Source: Gongronella butleri | Taxonomy: Eukaryota; Mucoromycota; Mucoromycetes; Mucorales; Cunninghamellaceae | Length of the DNA: 64,000 bases | Assembly: GCA_025201375.1 (NCBI GenBank) | Contig: JAIWZP010000013.1 | Location: 248,001 to 312,000 of the forward strand | Reading direction: 5' to 3' | Shown: positions 34,181-47,657 of the stretch, in pieces | Layout: every line of letters begins with the position of its first letter | How positions within the stretch are numbered: position 1 is the first letter of the stretch | Made by a program: the position numbers and the translations under genes | The notes under the pieces: model-generated | Database searches by the model: none | Told to the model about the DNA's origin: nothing | Seen by the model: only the letters and a program-made list of their open reading frames with translations

Positions 34181-35428
34181 TTACATGGGATTGCCCAAGG
34201 AGTACATGTTCTCGAGAGCCTGCTTTTGCAAGACGCTTTGCTGGAAACTGGAGGTCACGGCAAAAAAAAAAAAAAAAAAAAGCAGGTTAGAAACAACCAT
34301 GAAGGGTGTTTTTTTCTTTTGTTTTTGGCCAACTTACGACTTGAGCTGCTCGTTTTCATGGACAAGGCGTTCCAATTCAGCAAGAATGGTGCTTTGAGTC
34401 GACTTCAAGTGCTGGATATGTTGCACAGCTTCAAAAATAAATAAAAAACAGACATTTCATGAGAAAAAAAACTCGTCGTGATGATGGCAAAAGGTAATTC
34501 ATGGACTTACTGCGATGCAGCAAAGCAACCTTGCTCATTTTCTTGTTCAGGCATGCAGGCAGCTCAGTGCGCAATTCTTCAAAGCCATCCTTGATTTGAG
34601 CACGACGCTTTTGCTCGGACTGGATGTGGATTTGGCGGCGCATTTCAGCCGTCGTGGCAGACCTGGAGTTCATTTGGAAATAAGAAATTGAGAATGAGAA
34701 GGACAATTCATGTCACACAGGTCATGAAATGTTGGCATTGAAAACGAGCCAAGGAACGTCAAGCGACTTTTTTTTTTTTTTTTTTGGCCTTACCCGTCGA
34801 ATTCATCAGGAATGGGCGCCACGGCGACATCCATGTGCTGCTTCTTTGCCTTTGGCTCATTGGCGACGGTGCCAGGAAGCTTGCGTTTCTTGCCGGCGTG
34901 CATGCGTCCCGAGGACTGCTCGTAAGATTCCTTGGAATATTGCAAGAACTCGGGGTAAAATGCTTCCGGTAGCGAGGATGCCTTGGCAATGGTCTCATTG
35001 AGGGACGACTGCGTGCTGGTCGAGCTCGATTGCACCAAGACAGGCGGCTCTTGCAGAGTTGCTTGGATGGGCGGCGTCGTCGGGACAGACGTCAAGGAAT
35101 CAGGGCTGCCAGGATGGAATTGAACAGGCGACGTCGTCGCAAGCATCGTTGGCGAGCTGCTTGTGCTGCTGGGTGCCATCGCGGGATCATACATGATCGA
35201 GCTGGTAGGCGGTGTCGTCATGCAAATGCCTAAAGAGCAAAAGAGCGCGTCAGGATCGCGTCGTGCCTGATTTTTTTTATTTCCACGCCCAATTTGCCTA
35301 CCTGGATACATGATGGGCGAGTCGTTCCACGAGAGTCTGGGCTGGTCGACCCATTCGAGCTTGGGTTGATAAGAGTGATGGTGGTGGGCAGAGAAATCTT
35401 GCACGTATTCAGAGGTAAGCTTGCTCAT
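34181..35428 (-). CDS. bHLH-leucine-zipper transcription factor, Mlx/Mondo-like
   Basis: Nuclear E-box-binding regulator. Five exons: 35428-35302, 35229-34794, 34662-34511, 34428-34338, 34247-34181; 290 residues. The N-terminal two thirds is disordered, Ser/Thr/Pro-rich, with a basic KKRKLPG patch that could be a nuclear signal. The bHLH (residues about 190-240) has the basic region RRQIHIQSEQKRRAQIKDGF and the second helix MSKVALLHRTVQHIQHLKST, continuing without a break into a zipper (ILAELERLVHENEQLK). The QSEQKRR-IK-GF spacing resembles Mlx, MondoA and ChREBP more than Myc or USF. None of the other Mondo domains is present. Exon 4 uses a GAAG acceptor. The true family role in fungi is not something I can assign. 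Confidence 0.85.
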
Positions 35429-37899
35429 TTTCAAAAGTAAAAAGGTAAATGGGGGAGAATTGGGGGATGTTGATCAAGGAAAGGGACTGGGAAAGGAAGG
35501 TGGGGGATGGCTCAAAAAGCGGAATTGGCGATGGGGAGGGGCAAAAAAGGAGTGTGGGGGTAACTAAAGGATTGTAAGTGTGAGCAAAGAGCAAGCGAGT
35601 GAGCTAGATTATGTATGAAAGGATCTTGCCGAGAATATCCCTTTAAAAGTAAATGTCAAAAGTCGAGAAAGAAAAAAAGAACAAAGGAAAAAAAAACATG
35701 GCGTGCCTTTTTTTTTTTTAAATACTTGGACGTGCCCCTCTCTTGCGGGTGTGTAATCAAGCGTGAATTGAAACCCAGCGTGGACTTTCTCATGCACTCC
35801 AATCCAGCTTCGTGTAACCGAGTCTTGGGGTATAAGCTCTTGCCTTGGTTTTTTGGGGGGAGCTTGAAGCAACTCCATCGAGATAAAAATTTTTCCCAAC
35901 AGCCATGGGAAGGGGGGACCAAATCCTTCTCCAAGGGATAAAAAAACAAGAGAACGCAAAAGCAGCCAAAGAATGACGATCTCTATTGACCCGACAAAGA
36001 GGATGGCACGCGGCGCGACGCGTCTGCAGATCATCCGAAAACATAAAAAAAAAAGTGAGACGTGCGCATCCTGCAAGGAATATTTGCTTTTTGCAGGATG
36101 TTTCTAAACATTGGAACGTGGGTGAGTGATGCCAATCATCATCAGGTTCCTTTGTCTCGGGTGACAAAAAAAAAAAAAAAAGAGAGAGTGAAAAAAAAAA
36201 TTGGGTGCGTGTGCCTTGCCTGTGCCTGATTACAAGCGTATCCCCCTTTTGGTCGGCTTTGACGATGAAAATTAGAAACCGAGGTAACCTCGGCACACCA
36301 AAATCGATGCCAGTGGACGGTGTGGCATCTCCATGTGTACCTGAATGGCAATTTTGAGGTTGCTCAGAGCTGTTTTTTTAGCCTGATGCAATGCCCGAAT
36401 ACAAAGTCAGCTCTCCATCGTTTTCATTTGCAATTCCTTTAGGTTTCTCAATAAAGTTCATTCCCCCACATCCGACGCGTCAACCTTGAAAGGCTAGGCC
36501 ATGAAGTCAAAGCAAAGAACAAAAAATACAAAAAAAGGCAGGATTGGGGGGCAAAGAGAGGATGCGCCTCTTTTTTTTTTTTTGTCGAGGTGCAGATACT
36601 CAATTGCCGTCATCTTGCCAAGGAAAATAAAAAAGCGCGCCCTTATTATCGCTCTTTTTTCATACTCCATCTCGTCAAACCTAAAAATAGGCATGCTCGG
36701 AATTGATCTCCAAATTGATCGCATCATTCACGCTCAACGGGGCACCGACCATCGTCAAATTGACGCGCAATGCTGCTGAGTGGGGGGGGGTGCTGCAGCA
36801 AAATTGAGCGCGCGCGCGTACCCGCGTGTACTCCCCTTCTTATTGTCGCTCTCGCTTTTTTGACATGCAATCGTTGTGGAACAAGCAACGTGTAACGTCA
36901 ATTGCCAACCGCCATACCCACGACCATCGTTTATGGGGCGAATTGAGTCACTGGATGCTGCACCTGGATAATGGGTGCCTTCCGTGGCATACAATTTTTT
37001 TACAAGCGCGGAGCGTTCCACTTTTTTTTTTTTTTTTTTTTTTTTACCTTTTTTTACTCGGGCCTGGCTGGCCAAGTTTTTGATCCCAGCTACTTTTTCG
37101 CCATGAACACAAGCATGGCGACCACAATGAGCACAACATGATGTGGGGCATGGATGAAATATGCAAGCATCTGCATCTACGCGTGCACGACAGGTCGACG
37201 GGATAGGCCGTTGTACGAGATCAGCATGACTGCACGCGCCCTTTTTTTTCACAGCACGCGCGTGCATCTGATGCAGATGTCAATGCTGTAGGCCATTTTA
37301 TCTTAAGCTTTTCGCATGAATGATGATTAAGGAAGTCAAAAATTAATAAATCGCACAAAAAGGGGTCAGAGGAGGGGGACCCGGTCATTGCCTTCGCCTT
37401 TTTCGTTCTAGTGCCTGTTGCTATCAATCGTGAAATTGGCTTAATTGGTGCATCGGAGATCATCTTCCATTACCTTTTTGCTTCAGACGCGCGAATGACG
37501 TGCGCGTGCCAAAAAAAAAAAAAAAAATGGCCCTGGAGCCCTCAAGTGCATGCTTTCGTCACCTATCCACTGGCGCTGCTGTGTACCTTTTTGTGCCACA
37601 CGGACGCGTCACGCCCCCACAGACCCTCACATTTGCTCAATTGCTTCCACGTCGTCCTGTTCTCCTCTCTCCCCCCCCTTTTTTTTTTGTTTTTTGTTTT
37701 TTTTTTTTTGCTTTTTTCATGCATCCCCATGGAATCCAGCGGACTGTTTGTCCCATTCTTTTGTCTCGTTGGTTCGTGCCACCGTGAATCTCTTTGTCCG
37801 CGTAGTTCTGCAGGTCATGTGGCCATAGAAATAAGCAAAAAGGATGTTTTTTTTTTATTTCTACAACACGGGGGCAAAAGGGAGTGTGAGAGGATTCAA
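35429..37899. other. Intergenic region between bHLH and amino-acid transporter genes
   Basis: About 2.5 kb with no supported gene. It includes the long upstream region of the bHLH gene and the 3' flank of the transporter gene. A perfect 10-bp hairpin (CATCCTGCAA at 36067-36076, complement at 36091-36100, 14-base loop) lies in the middle. Several 15-25-base homopolymers occur, for example T at 37,021-37,045. Confidence 0.45.
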
Positions 37900-40207
37900 C
37901 TAGGACAAAAAGCTGGCCAGGGTGCCGGTGACGCACATGAATGACGCCACCGTCAGCAAGATCCCATCAATCAACTTGTCCGTGGCTGATAGCGTGGCGC
38001 CAAACAGATGGAAATGGCAAACCAGTGGGAAGATGCCCGAGATGACGAATGAAAAGAACGCGCCTGTGGCACATTGCAAAAGGAACAAAAAAAAAAAAAA
38101 AAAAAAAAAAAGGATGAGCCATCCCACGTTCTTCTCCCATAAGCCAATTCCTCGGGGAGGAAAACCTAAAATCCCAAAGTTTACCCAAAAGCCCCATGAG
38201 TCGGTGAAATTCAGGCACCATGTATGCCAAGAGTACGATGACGCCGCTGGCAGTGAGCTTGCCGATGAAAGCGACAAACGGCTCCAGCCAATCGTGCTCG
38301 TGGAACCACATTTCCCATCTTGGCGATCGACACAGCCAGAGCTGCCATGTCAAGTTGATTGGGTTCATATTCAATCCATACTTGGCAATGGGATTGACGG
38401 CGATCACAAGCAGTGCAAAGCGATTCAATGCTTGGCTGTATGCTGGTACCGAGGTCAGATTCTGCGTGATCTATTTTTTTTATAAGAAAATAGCGGTATT
38501 TTAGTCATTTTTTGCCCGTGTTTTGCTGCCCAGCACGTGCTCCGCTTTCTGCACGTCGGCGTCGGGGATTCGACACGGCATCTGGTGCTCGTCCTTTGCC
38601 CATGTCGCGACGCGCGCGAGCTTTTCAATTGGCAATCGCGCTTTTTTTTCTTTCTTTTTTTTGCAGTTCAATTACCTCTTGCATTGTTCCAGACCCAAAC
38701 ATCATGTAGCCACATGCACCCACACCAAAGTACACGAAGGTGGTCACCAAGTAAGTCACATTGACCATGTAGCGGAATTGCTTGGGATCCTCCATGTCCC
38801 TGTACACGGTGGGAAACACGGCGTGGCCCGCAAAAGACGCCATAAAAAGGCCAAAGCTCAAAGGCACCGTGGTCCAGTCCAACGGCATGACAGTCGTCGG
38901 CTTTAAAAGAGAAATTGAGACTCTGTGGCTAGCTCAAAACACAAAAATAAAGGCTTACAGCAGGCGTGATCAGACTTCCGGGCGCGTCGGACTTTGACAG
39001 GCCATCAAAGATCAGGACAATGAGGATGCAAAAGGCGGACATGATGCCAAGGATACTTGTGTACGACAAGTGGCGCACAGGCAGGAAAAGCATGGGCGTC
39101 AGCATGCAATACGAGACGAGGCGCACTTTTTCCAGCGACCACGATGGGCACAGAATCTCAATGCCATCGCCAAGCAACACAACAAGAGCGACACTAGGGG
39201 AATTTGGCCGTGAGAGTGATAAGAAAAGAGCGACAGATAGGGTCTTATCTTACCTGCTCGTCATCAATTCGGTGATAAAAATAATGGTGACACCAATGCG
39301 ACCCTTGTTGCCAAACGTCAATGCACCAAGATCACCGTATGTTTTCGCCTCGCTGTCCGTTTCCAAACATTTGGCCAGCAATTTGGCAGTGTGATTCGTC
39401 AATGCGCAGCAAAACACAAAGACCAGGATGCCAAATAACCACCCAGCACACTAAAAACAAGAAAAAAAAAGCATGAATTTTGGGCAAATTCTTTTTTTTT
39501 CCACGGTCCCTCTGCCATACACGGAAACCCATTGGCAGCGCAATGATGCCGACACCCATGAGAATGTTGATGGAATTGAAGATGGATTGAGAGAAGGACG
39601 ACTTTTTGAGGGGTGCGACGTCGTGCACAAGGAGAGATTGAACGTCAGCAATGGTGCTGTGGCGTGAAAGGACCTGATCCAGCTGGCTGAAATAAAGCGA
39701 CGGCCGTTCCATCTGGCTAAAGCCGCTTTTCCGCGAAAACGTGCGGGTCACCACGGATTGGGCGTCATGCGAAGCACGTCGATGCCTGATTCAGCGAAAA
39801 AAAAAAAAATGGGTCAGTGATCCTAACACTCGGCTAAACAGGGCTCTGATCCAACGGGGGCCTCCTTACTCAGAATAAATCGACAGACCATCCTACCAGG
39901 AAAAAAAAAAGTAAAAGATGAGTCGCAGGCTCGAAAATCGAATCGTTTCCATCTTCTTTACATTCATTTCATGTGTGTTTGGCGTCACGGCGACGTTCTC
40001 GGCCATGAAATTCATGGACGTCCTTGAGTAGGAGTGGACAAAGGAGCCAACTCGCTCTGAGAAGGAGCCATTCCCACTGGTTGGGAAGCTGTCGACAGGC
40101 GTGCCATATTCTTCATCCGCATTGGACAGAGCACCATAAGAGAATTGCGATGGATGCAAATTGCGCAGCCTTGGTATATTTTGCTCATTGGATTTGGGGA
40201 TATCCAT
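37900..40207 (-). CDS. Vacuolar-type amino-acid transporter (AVT/SLC32-SLC36 family)
   Basis: Proton-coupled amino-acid transporter of the AAAP superfamily. Eight exons: 40207-39962, 39892-39870, 39785-39521, 39450-39254, 39193-38959, 38900-38676, 38470-38185, 38063-37900; 546 residues. A 150-residue cytosolic Ser-rich N-terminus precedes the first membrane helix, which has the family start SFSQSIFNSINILMGVGIIA. Further helices include LTNHTAKLLAKCLETDS and FVYFGVGACGYMMFG, again typical of Avt1-like proteins. Exon 2 is only 23 nt. Membership of Avt1-type (vacuolar import) rather than export carriers is inferred from the long N-terminus. Divergent from SEC23 across 667 bases. Confidence 0.92.
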
Positions 40208-40874
40208 GGTGGCAGGGAATCAAAAAGGACAGGGGAGAAGGGCAATGGGTGAGAGAAATAGAAAAAAAAGAGAAAAAAAAAAGCATTCAAACTTTATTTT
40301 ATAATCTTTCGTTGCATTGAGCCTCCGCTGACCAAGACCTTGTTTTTACATGCATCTGGCCGGCCATCATGGATCCATGTGTTCAGGGGAAAGTAAGAGC
40401 GTCGCAAGGGGCTTGTGCAGTCGTGAATGAAACCAAATGTGCCCCTTTCCTTACTTTCCCGAGATCCAATTGCGCTTTTTTTTTTTTTTGTAAATCATAC
40501 GACAGATCAAGCCGCGGAGAAGTCGCGTTTTGAGACGCTTCAGGAGGAAACCCGCGCTTTTTTTTTTTTCACGCTCGAGATCACTGTTTTCGATTTTTTT
40601 TTTAATATTTACTTTTACTTTTTTTTTTTTTCTGATGTCATATAAGGCATGTGTAAACAAAAAGTGTCAACAAAGGAGTGGAGCACATTCAGCAATGGCC
40701 GATTGGAATTGCAGATGACGAGGCGTGCCAGGAAACGGGAAAATGCCGGACTTCCGTGTCCGGCGGCGCGCCAATCATCCTTGTCACTGATTTTTTTGGA
40801 ATATCAAAAGGCCGCATTTGGGAACCAACTGCCCTGTCGTTCTTTTTTTCCCCTCTTCATCATCTTTGCCTGAC
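40208..40874. promoter_or_regulatory. Shared promoter region of transporter gene and SEC23
   Basis: A 667-base gap between divergent starts. It carries several T runs of 9-12 bases (40,478-40,625) and no clear TATA element or repeated motif. Confidence 0.45.
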
Positions 40875-43671
<2,797 letters not shown>

Positions 43672-43939
43672 ACACACAAAAAAAAAAAAGTAACTTGTAC
43701 CTCAATAAAATACGCGTAATTGATTCTTTCCGAGCCAAAAGGAGCGTCACATCGCTTTCAGGCATGCTCAGGACAATGGCCGCGCAAATGACAAAGTTGG
43801 CCAGATGGTCTTTAGCATCAGCCCATCATCGTAGCAACTTCAGCCAGCCCGTCGGTCACTCTTGCAAGTCAGATGAAGACAAAATCGACTTTTAAGGTAT
43901 CCGGCTTATCCGCCGTGCAATCCTCCCAGATACAAATGC

Positions 43940-45880
43940 ACTTGAAAAAGAACGTGATTTGCACTAATTTGTTCCTTTCAAGTAATCGCTACCAAGCCAA
44001 ATGATAGTTCAAAAAAATTCAATTTGGGCGTAAAGTGCAATATTTCATATTAATGACTTCCTACGCATTGCGTCTACGCGATTTTGACAGCGCGTATTCT
44101 GCATACGGACCGGAGCCAACTGCAGGGTGAATTTCACTAGCTGCTGTATTGTATCGACGCGGTCAAAACTCGCTTTGTAAAAAATCGACTTTTGTGAATG
44201 CCATTTTAGCGGGGACTTTTTGAAACTTGGCGAAATTTTGCCACCCATGTGTGCGTGCGCTTCGTAGGACATGAATGCGCCCAGTTTTGTCTTGGGAGGG
44301 CGTTTCATTGGCGAACAATCACTGGTTATCGTCATTTTCACTAAATATCGCTTGTTCTCCGCATTTTCTCTATTCGATCGACCTGAAATTTTGCAAGGCA
44401 CACGGGACCGAATGGCGATTCAACTTTACCATCTGAAGCAAGGTGCTCGAATTCAGTAAAAACAAGTTAACACAAAAAAAGAAAATTAATTCCAGCTCTT
44501 TGCATCTTATCTGTTCAATGCATCGATTGACATGGTTGAAACCAGTTGTACTGGAAGGCACGCGTCGCCGGCTACGATTTTGATGCTTTCAGTAAAGTGG
44601 TGCCATAGTGTGGAAAAAAAAGTTTTGCTTGACTCACAAGTAAAACAACAATATATTGGCGCGTTCGTGAGGTTCTTGCTATGCAAACTTCTTGAAACCA
44701 AAACCAGCGCGTAGAATGCGTTATCTTGAACAAATTGTAATATGTAAGCAAAGCTCCAGAAATGCTCAGGGTAGAAAAAAAAGTGCAAGAAGAACGATTG
44801 TATTTTTGATTTTTTTTGCGCTTACCCTGCTTGTTTCCATTTAATCTTCTTACCGAATCACAGCATTCCGTGGTAAATTCTTCAGCGTCAACTTTGTACT
44901 TGCATCAATGCCTAAACAAAAAGGCAATTGGGAGTGTGAAAGCATTTTTTTCAAAGAAATACGAGTTTTTGTAATTCTATTTTTTTCAAGACACGGTGGC
45001 ACTTTGGCTGCAAGACACAACTTGTTCATGAGAGCGCGTTCTACACATTGGTACTTGTTTGAAGATATTTGGGTAGCAGAATCTTGCAAAATAGGTATTG
45101 TATTGTTTATTTTAGATGTTTTGCTAGCAAAACCATTTCCACGTCACTGAACTGCTTTGCAACCAGCAACTTCGTTGTAACTGGCGACGCGTATCGTGTA
45201 ATACGCCTGATTTCAAGTCGTTACATTACTGAAAAAGGCGTGCAATACGCAAAAAGCTGAAGTTATATTATTTTTCTTGGAATAGCTTGAGTATATTATC
45301 TTGGAGCACCTTACGTTGTATAGCAAGATTGAAATGCAACCTGGTTCCGTAAGCCTTGAAAAATTTCAGGCTGATCGAATAAGGGAAATATGGAGAACAA
45401 GCGAGATTTAGTGAAAATGACGAGAATCAGCGGTTACTCGCCAATGGAACGCGCCACCAAGACGAAACTGGGCGCATTCACGTCCTACGAAGCGGACGCA
45501 CACATGGATGGCAAAATTTCACCAAGTTTCAAAAAGTCCCCGCTTAAATGGCAATCACAAAAGTCGATTTTTTACAAAGCGCGTTTTGACCGCGTCGATA
45601 CAATACAGCGGCCCACGAAGTTCACCCTGCAACTGGTCCTCACTCTTGTTCACCGCAGCCGCTTCAAATATTTAATGTAATATAAGACGCGCAAAATTAT
45701 TTGTTCAAAATTGACTTTATGCGCGCGTAAACGTTTTCTGCGCCATTGTAGTCTTCACAGCGCACTGCTACAGTGAACAAAATGGTGTTGCACGATGTGC
45801 GCTGTCCAGTGCGCTTGTTTTTGTGAAAAATTACTTGTAAAAGAAAGGCGTGCAAATCGTAAAAACGCGAATTTGGGCAT
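43940..45880. mobile_element. Foldback element A2 (same family as A1)
   Basis: Two inverted arms, about 43,940-44,720 and 45,060-45,880, surround a centre of roughly 340 bases. Matched blocks include GTATTGTATCGACGCGGTC on both arms (near 44,148 and 45,593 in opposite orientation), GCGGGGACTTTTTGAAACTT, and an inner block with CGCGTCGCC. The inner text is homologous to element A1 at 19.85-21.37 kb. The arms of one element resemble each other more than they resemble the arms of the other element. No transposase. The stretch 43,672-43,939 is the SEC23 3' flank; 45,881-46,134 is the promoter of the pseudouridine synthase gene. Confidence 0.7.
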
Positions 45881-46134
45881 TGTATAATATGGTTTAGGAT
45901 TGAAGGCGTAAGTTTTCATGCAAGAACCACGCGTCTCCTAGTTCTTTCGCGTGACGGATCAAGAATTATCATAAAGCGATTGGTCATTTGGTCATTTGAG
46001 CTTGTGAGGCCGCTTTTTTTTTCATGCGCGAGCATTGCCGCAAATGATGGCCCACAAATTTTGCATGATGTCAAGCTCCGCCACCGAGCTTCCTTTCTCG
46101 CTCGCTGCTCTCTTTTTTATTTTTTTGTTGTTTC

Positions 46135-47412
46135 ATGGAGAAATACAGCGATTGGAGCCGTGAACAACTGCTGGAGCGTATCCAGCAGCTGGAAAAAGGC
46201 GAACAAGCGCCGGATCGCTTGGCTGTTGCTGATGCCACGACAAACGCGGAGGGCGACGGTGCCGCGTCCACCAGTGGATCGACTGACACGGCGGGCAAGG
46301 GCAAGAAAAAAAAGGCGAAAAAGGCCCAGAGGCCTTTTGATATGAGCAAGTACCGGCAGCGGCACGTTGCGATGCGCGTGGCGTATCTCGGGTGGCGATA
46401 CGCGGGCTTTGCGGCGCAGAATGACGAAGCATTGCTGCCGACGATTGAAGGGCAATTGTTTCTGGCACTGGAGCATTGTCGGCTGGTGCAGGATCGCGAA
46501 TCGTGCGATTACAGCCGGTGTGGGCGCACCGATCGCGGTGTCAGCGGGCTCGGGCAAGTGATCATGCTCAATGTGCGCAGCAAGACGGCGGGCGACGCGC
46601 CGCTTATCGATGCCGCGGACGAATTGGCGTATGTCGACTTGCTCAACAAGGTGCTTCCCGAGGATATCCGGATTTTGGCGTGGGCGCCTGTCGCCGACAA
46701 GCTGAATGCGCGATTCGACTGCCGCTCGCGTACGTATCGCTACTTGTTCCGCGCAGATGACCTGGACATTGACCTGATGCGCAATGCCGCCGCGCGATTC
46801 GTGGGACCACACGATTTCCGCAATTTCTGCAAGTTGGACCCGTCGAAAAACATCACCAACTATGAGCGCACGATCCTCGCATGCGACATCACCGCGCTGG
46901 AGGGCAACATGATGCAAATGCAGCTGCAAGGCACCGCGTTCCTCTGGCATCAGGTGCGCTGCATGATGTCTGTGTTGTTTTTGGTGGGCAAACGCCTCGA
47001 GGCGCCATCCATAGTTTCCGATCTGCTGGATCCCACCAAATACCCTGCGCGCCCAGAGTATCCCATGGCAAGCGATCTGCCACTCATCCTGTACGACTGC
47101 GAGTTCCAAGACATCCATTGGCACGCGTCGCAAGACACCGCGGCGCGCTTGTTCACTCACTTTGACCAGCTCAGCTATGCCCAGGACATCCGCGCGCACT
47201 CTTGTCACCTGTATCACGAGCGTGTCAAGGCGTCACACCCCAATGTCGATCCGAAACAGATAGACCCGCGGCCCGTTGTCGTTTTGGGAGGCGGGGCAAC
47301 GACCACCGTCCATCAATACAAGCCATTGGCCCAGCGCCCACTTTGCGACTCGGACGACATGAAGAAGGAAAAGTATAACAAGAAGCGAAAGCGAAAGGAA
47401 ATGTCCCAATAA
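46135..47412 (+). CDS. DEG1: tRNA pseudouridine(38/39) synthase, TruA family
   Basis: Isomerises uridine to pseudouridine at positions 38 and 39 of the tRNA anticodon arm (Deg1 in yeast, Pus3 in animals). Intronless, 425 residues. A short coiled-coil-like N-terminus (SREQLLERIQQLEKGE) and a Lys-rich linker (KGKKKKAKKAQ) precede the catalytic domain. The active-site motif YSRCGRTDRGVSGLG has the catalytic aspartate at residue 133. Other family segments are VAYLGWRYAGFAAQ, RFDCRSRTYRY, FRNFCKLDP and FLWHQVRCMM. The HDFRNFCK-type motif separates Pus3 from the Pus1 group. It ends in a basic KKRKRKEMSQ tail that may direct it to the nucleus. Converges with the F-box gene, 245 bases between stops. 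Confidence 0.95.
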   Translation: MEKYSDWSREQLLERIQQLEKGEQAPDRLAVADATTNAEGDGAASTSGSTDTAGKGKKKKAKKAQRPFDMSKYRQRHVAMRVAYLGWRYAGFAAQNDEALLPTIEGQLFLALEHCRLVQDRESCDYSRCGRTDRGVSGLGQVIMLNVRSKTAGDAPLIDAADELAYVDLLNKVLPEDIRILAWAPVADKLNARFDCRSRTYRYLFRADDLDIDLMRNAAARFVGPHDFRNFCKLDPSKNITNYERTILACDITALEGNMMQMQLQGTAFLWHQVRCMMSVLFLVGKRLEAPSIVSDLLDPTKYPARPEYPMASDLPLILYDCEFQDIHWHASQDTAARLFTHFDQLSYAQDIRAHSCHLYHERVKASHPNVDPKQIDPRPVVVLGGGATTTVHQYKPLAQRPLCDSDDMKKEKYNKKRKRKEMSQ

Positions 47413-47657
47413 AAAAATAATAGCGGGAAAAAACAAGAAAAAACACGAAAAAACACGCTTCAACACAAAAGACACGTTCTTTTTTTCCCCGCTCGCTTCT
47501 GTACCATACGACGACCATGATAATTATAATAAAAAATGATGCATATGATAAAGAGACAATATTGTATTTTTACAAAAGGATGGAAAAACAGATGTGTGCG
47601 TGTGGAATGGGATTATGCTGCTGGTTAAAAAGAAGAAAAAAAAAACGTGGCAACGAA

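Noticed and set aside
46117..47217. 366-codon antisense frame over the pseudouridine synthase gene
   Set aside because: Shadow frame; the plus strand carries the complete catalytic motif set.
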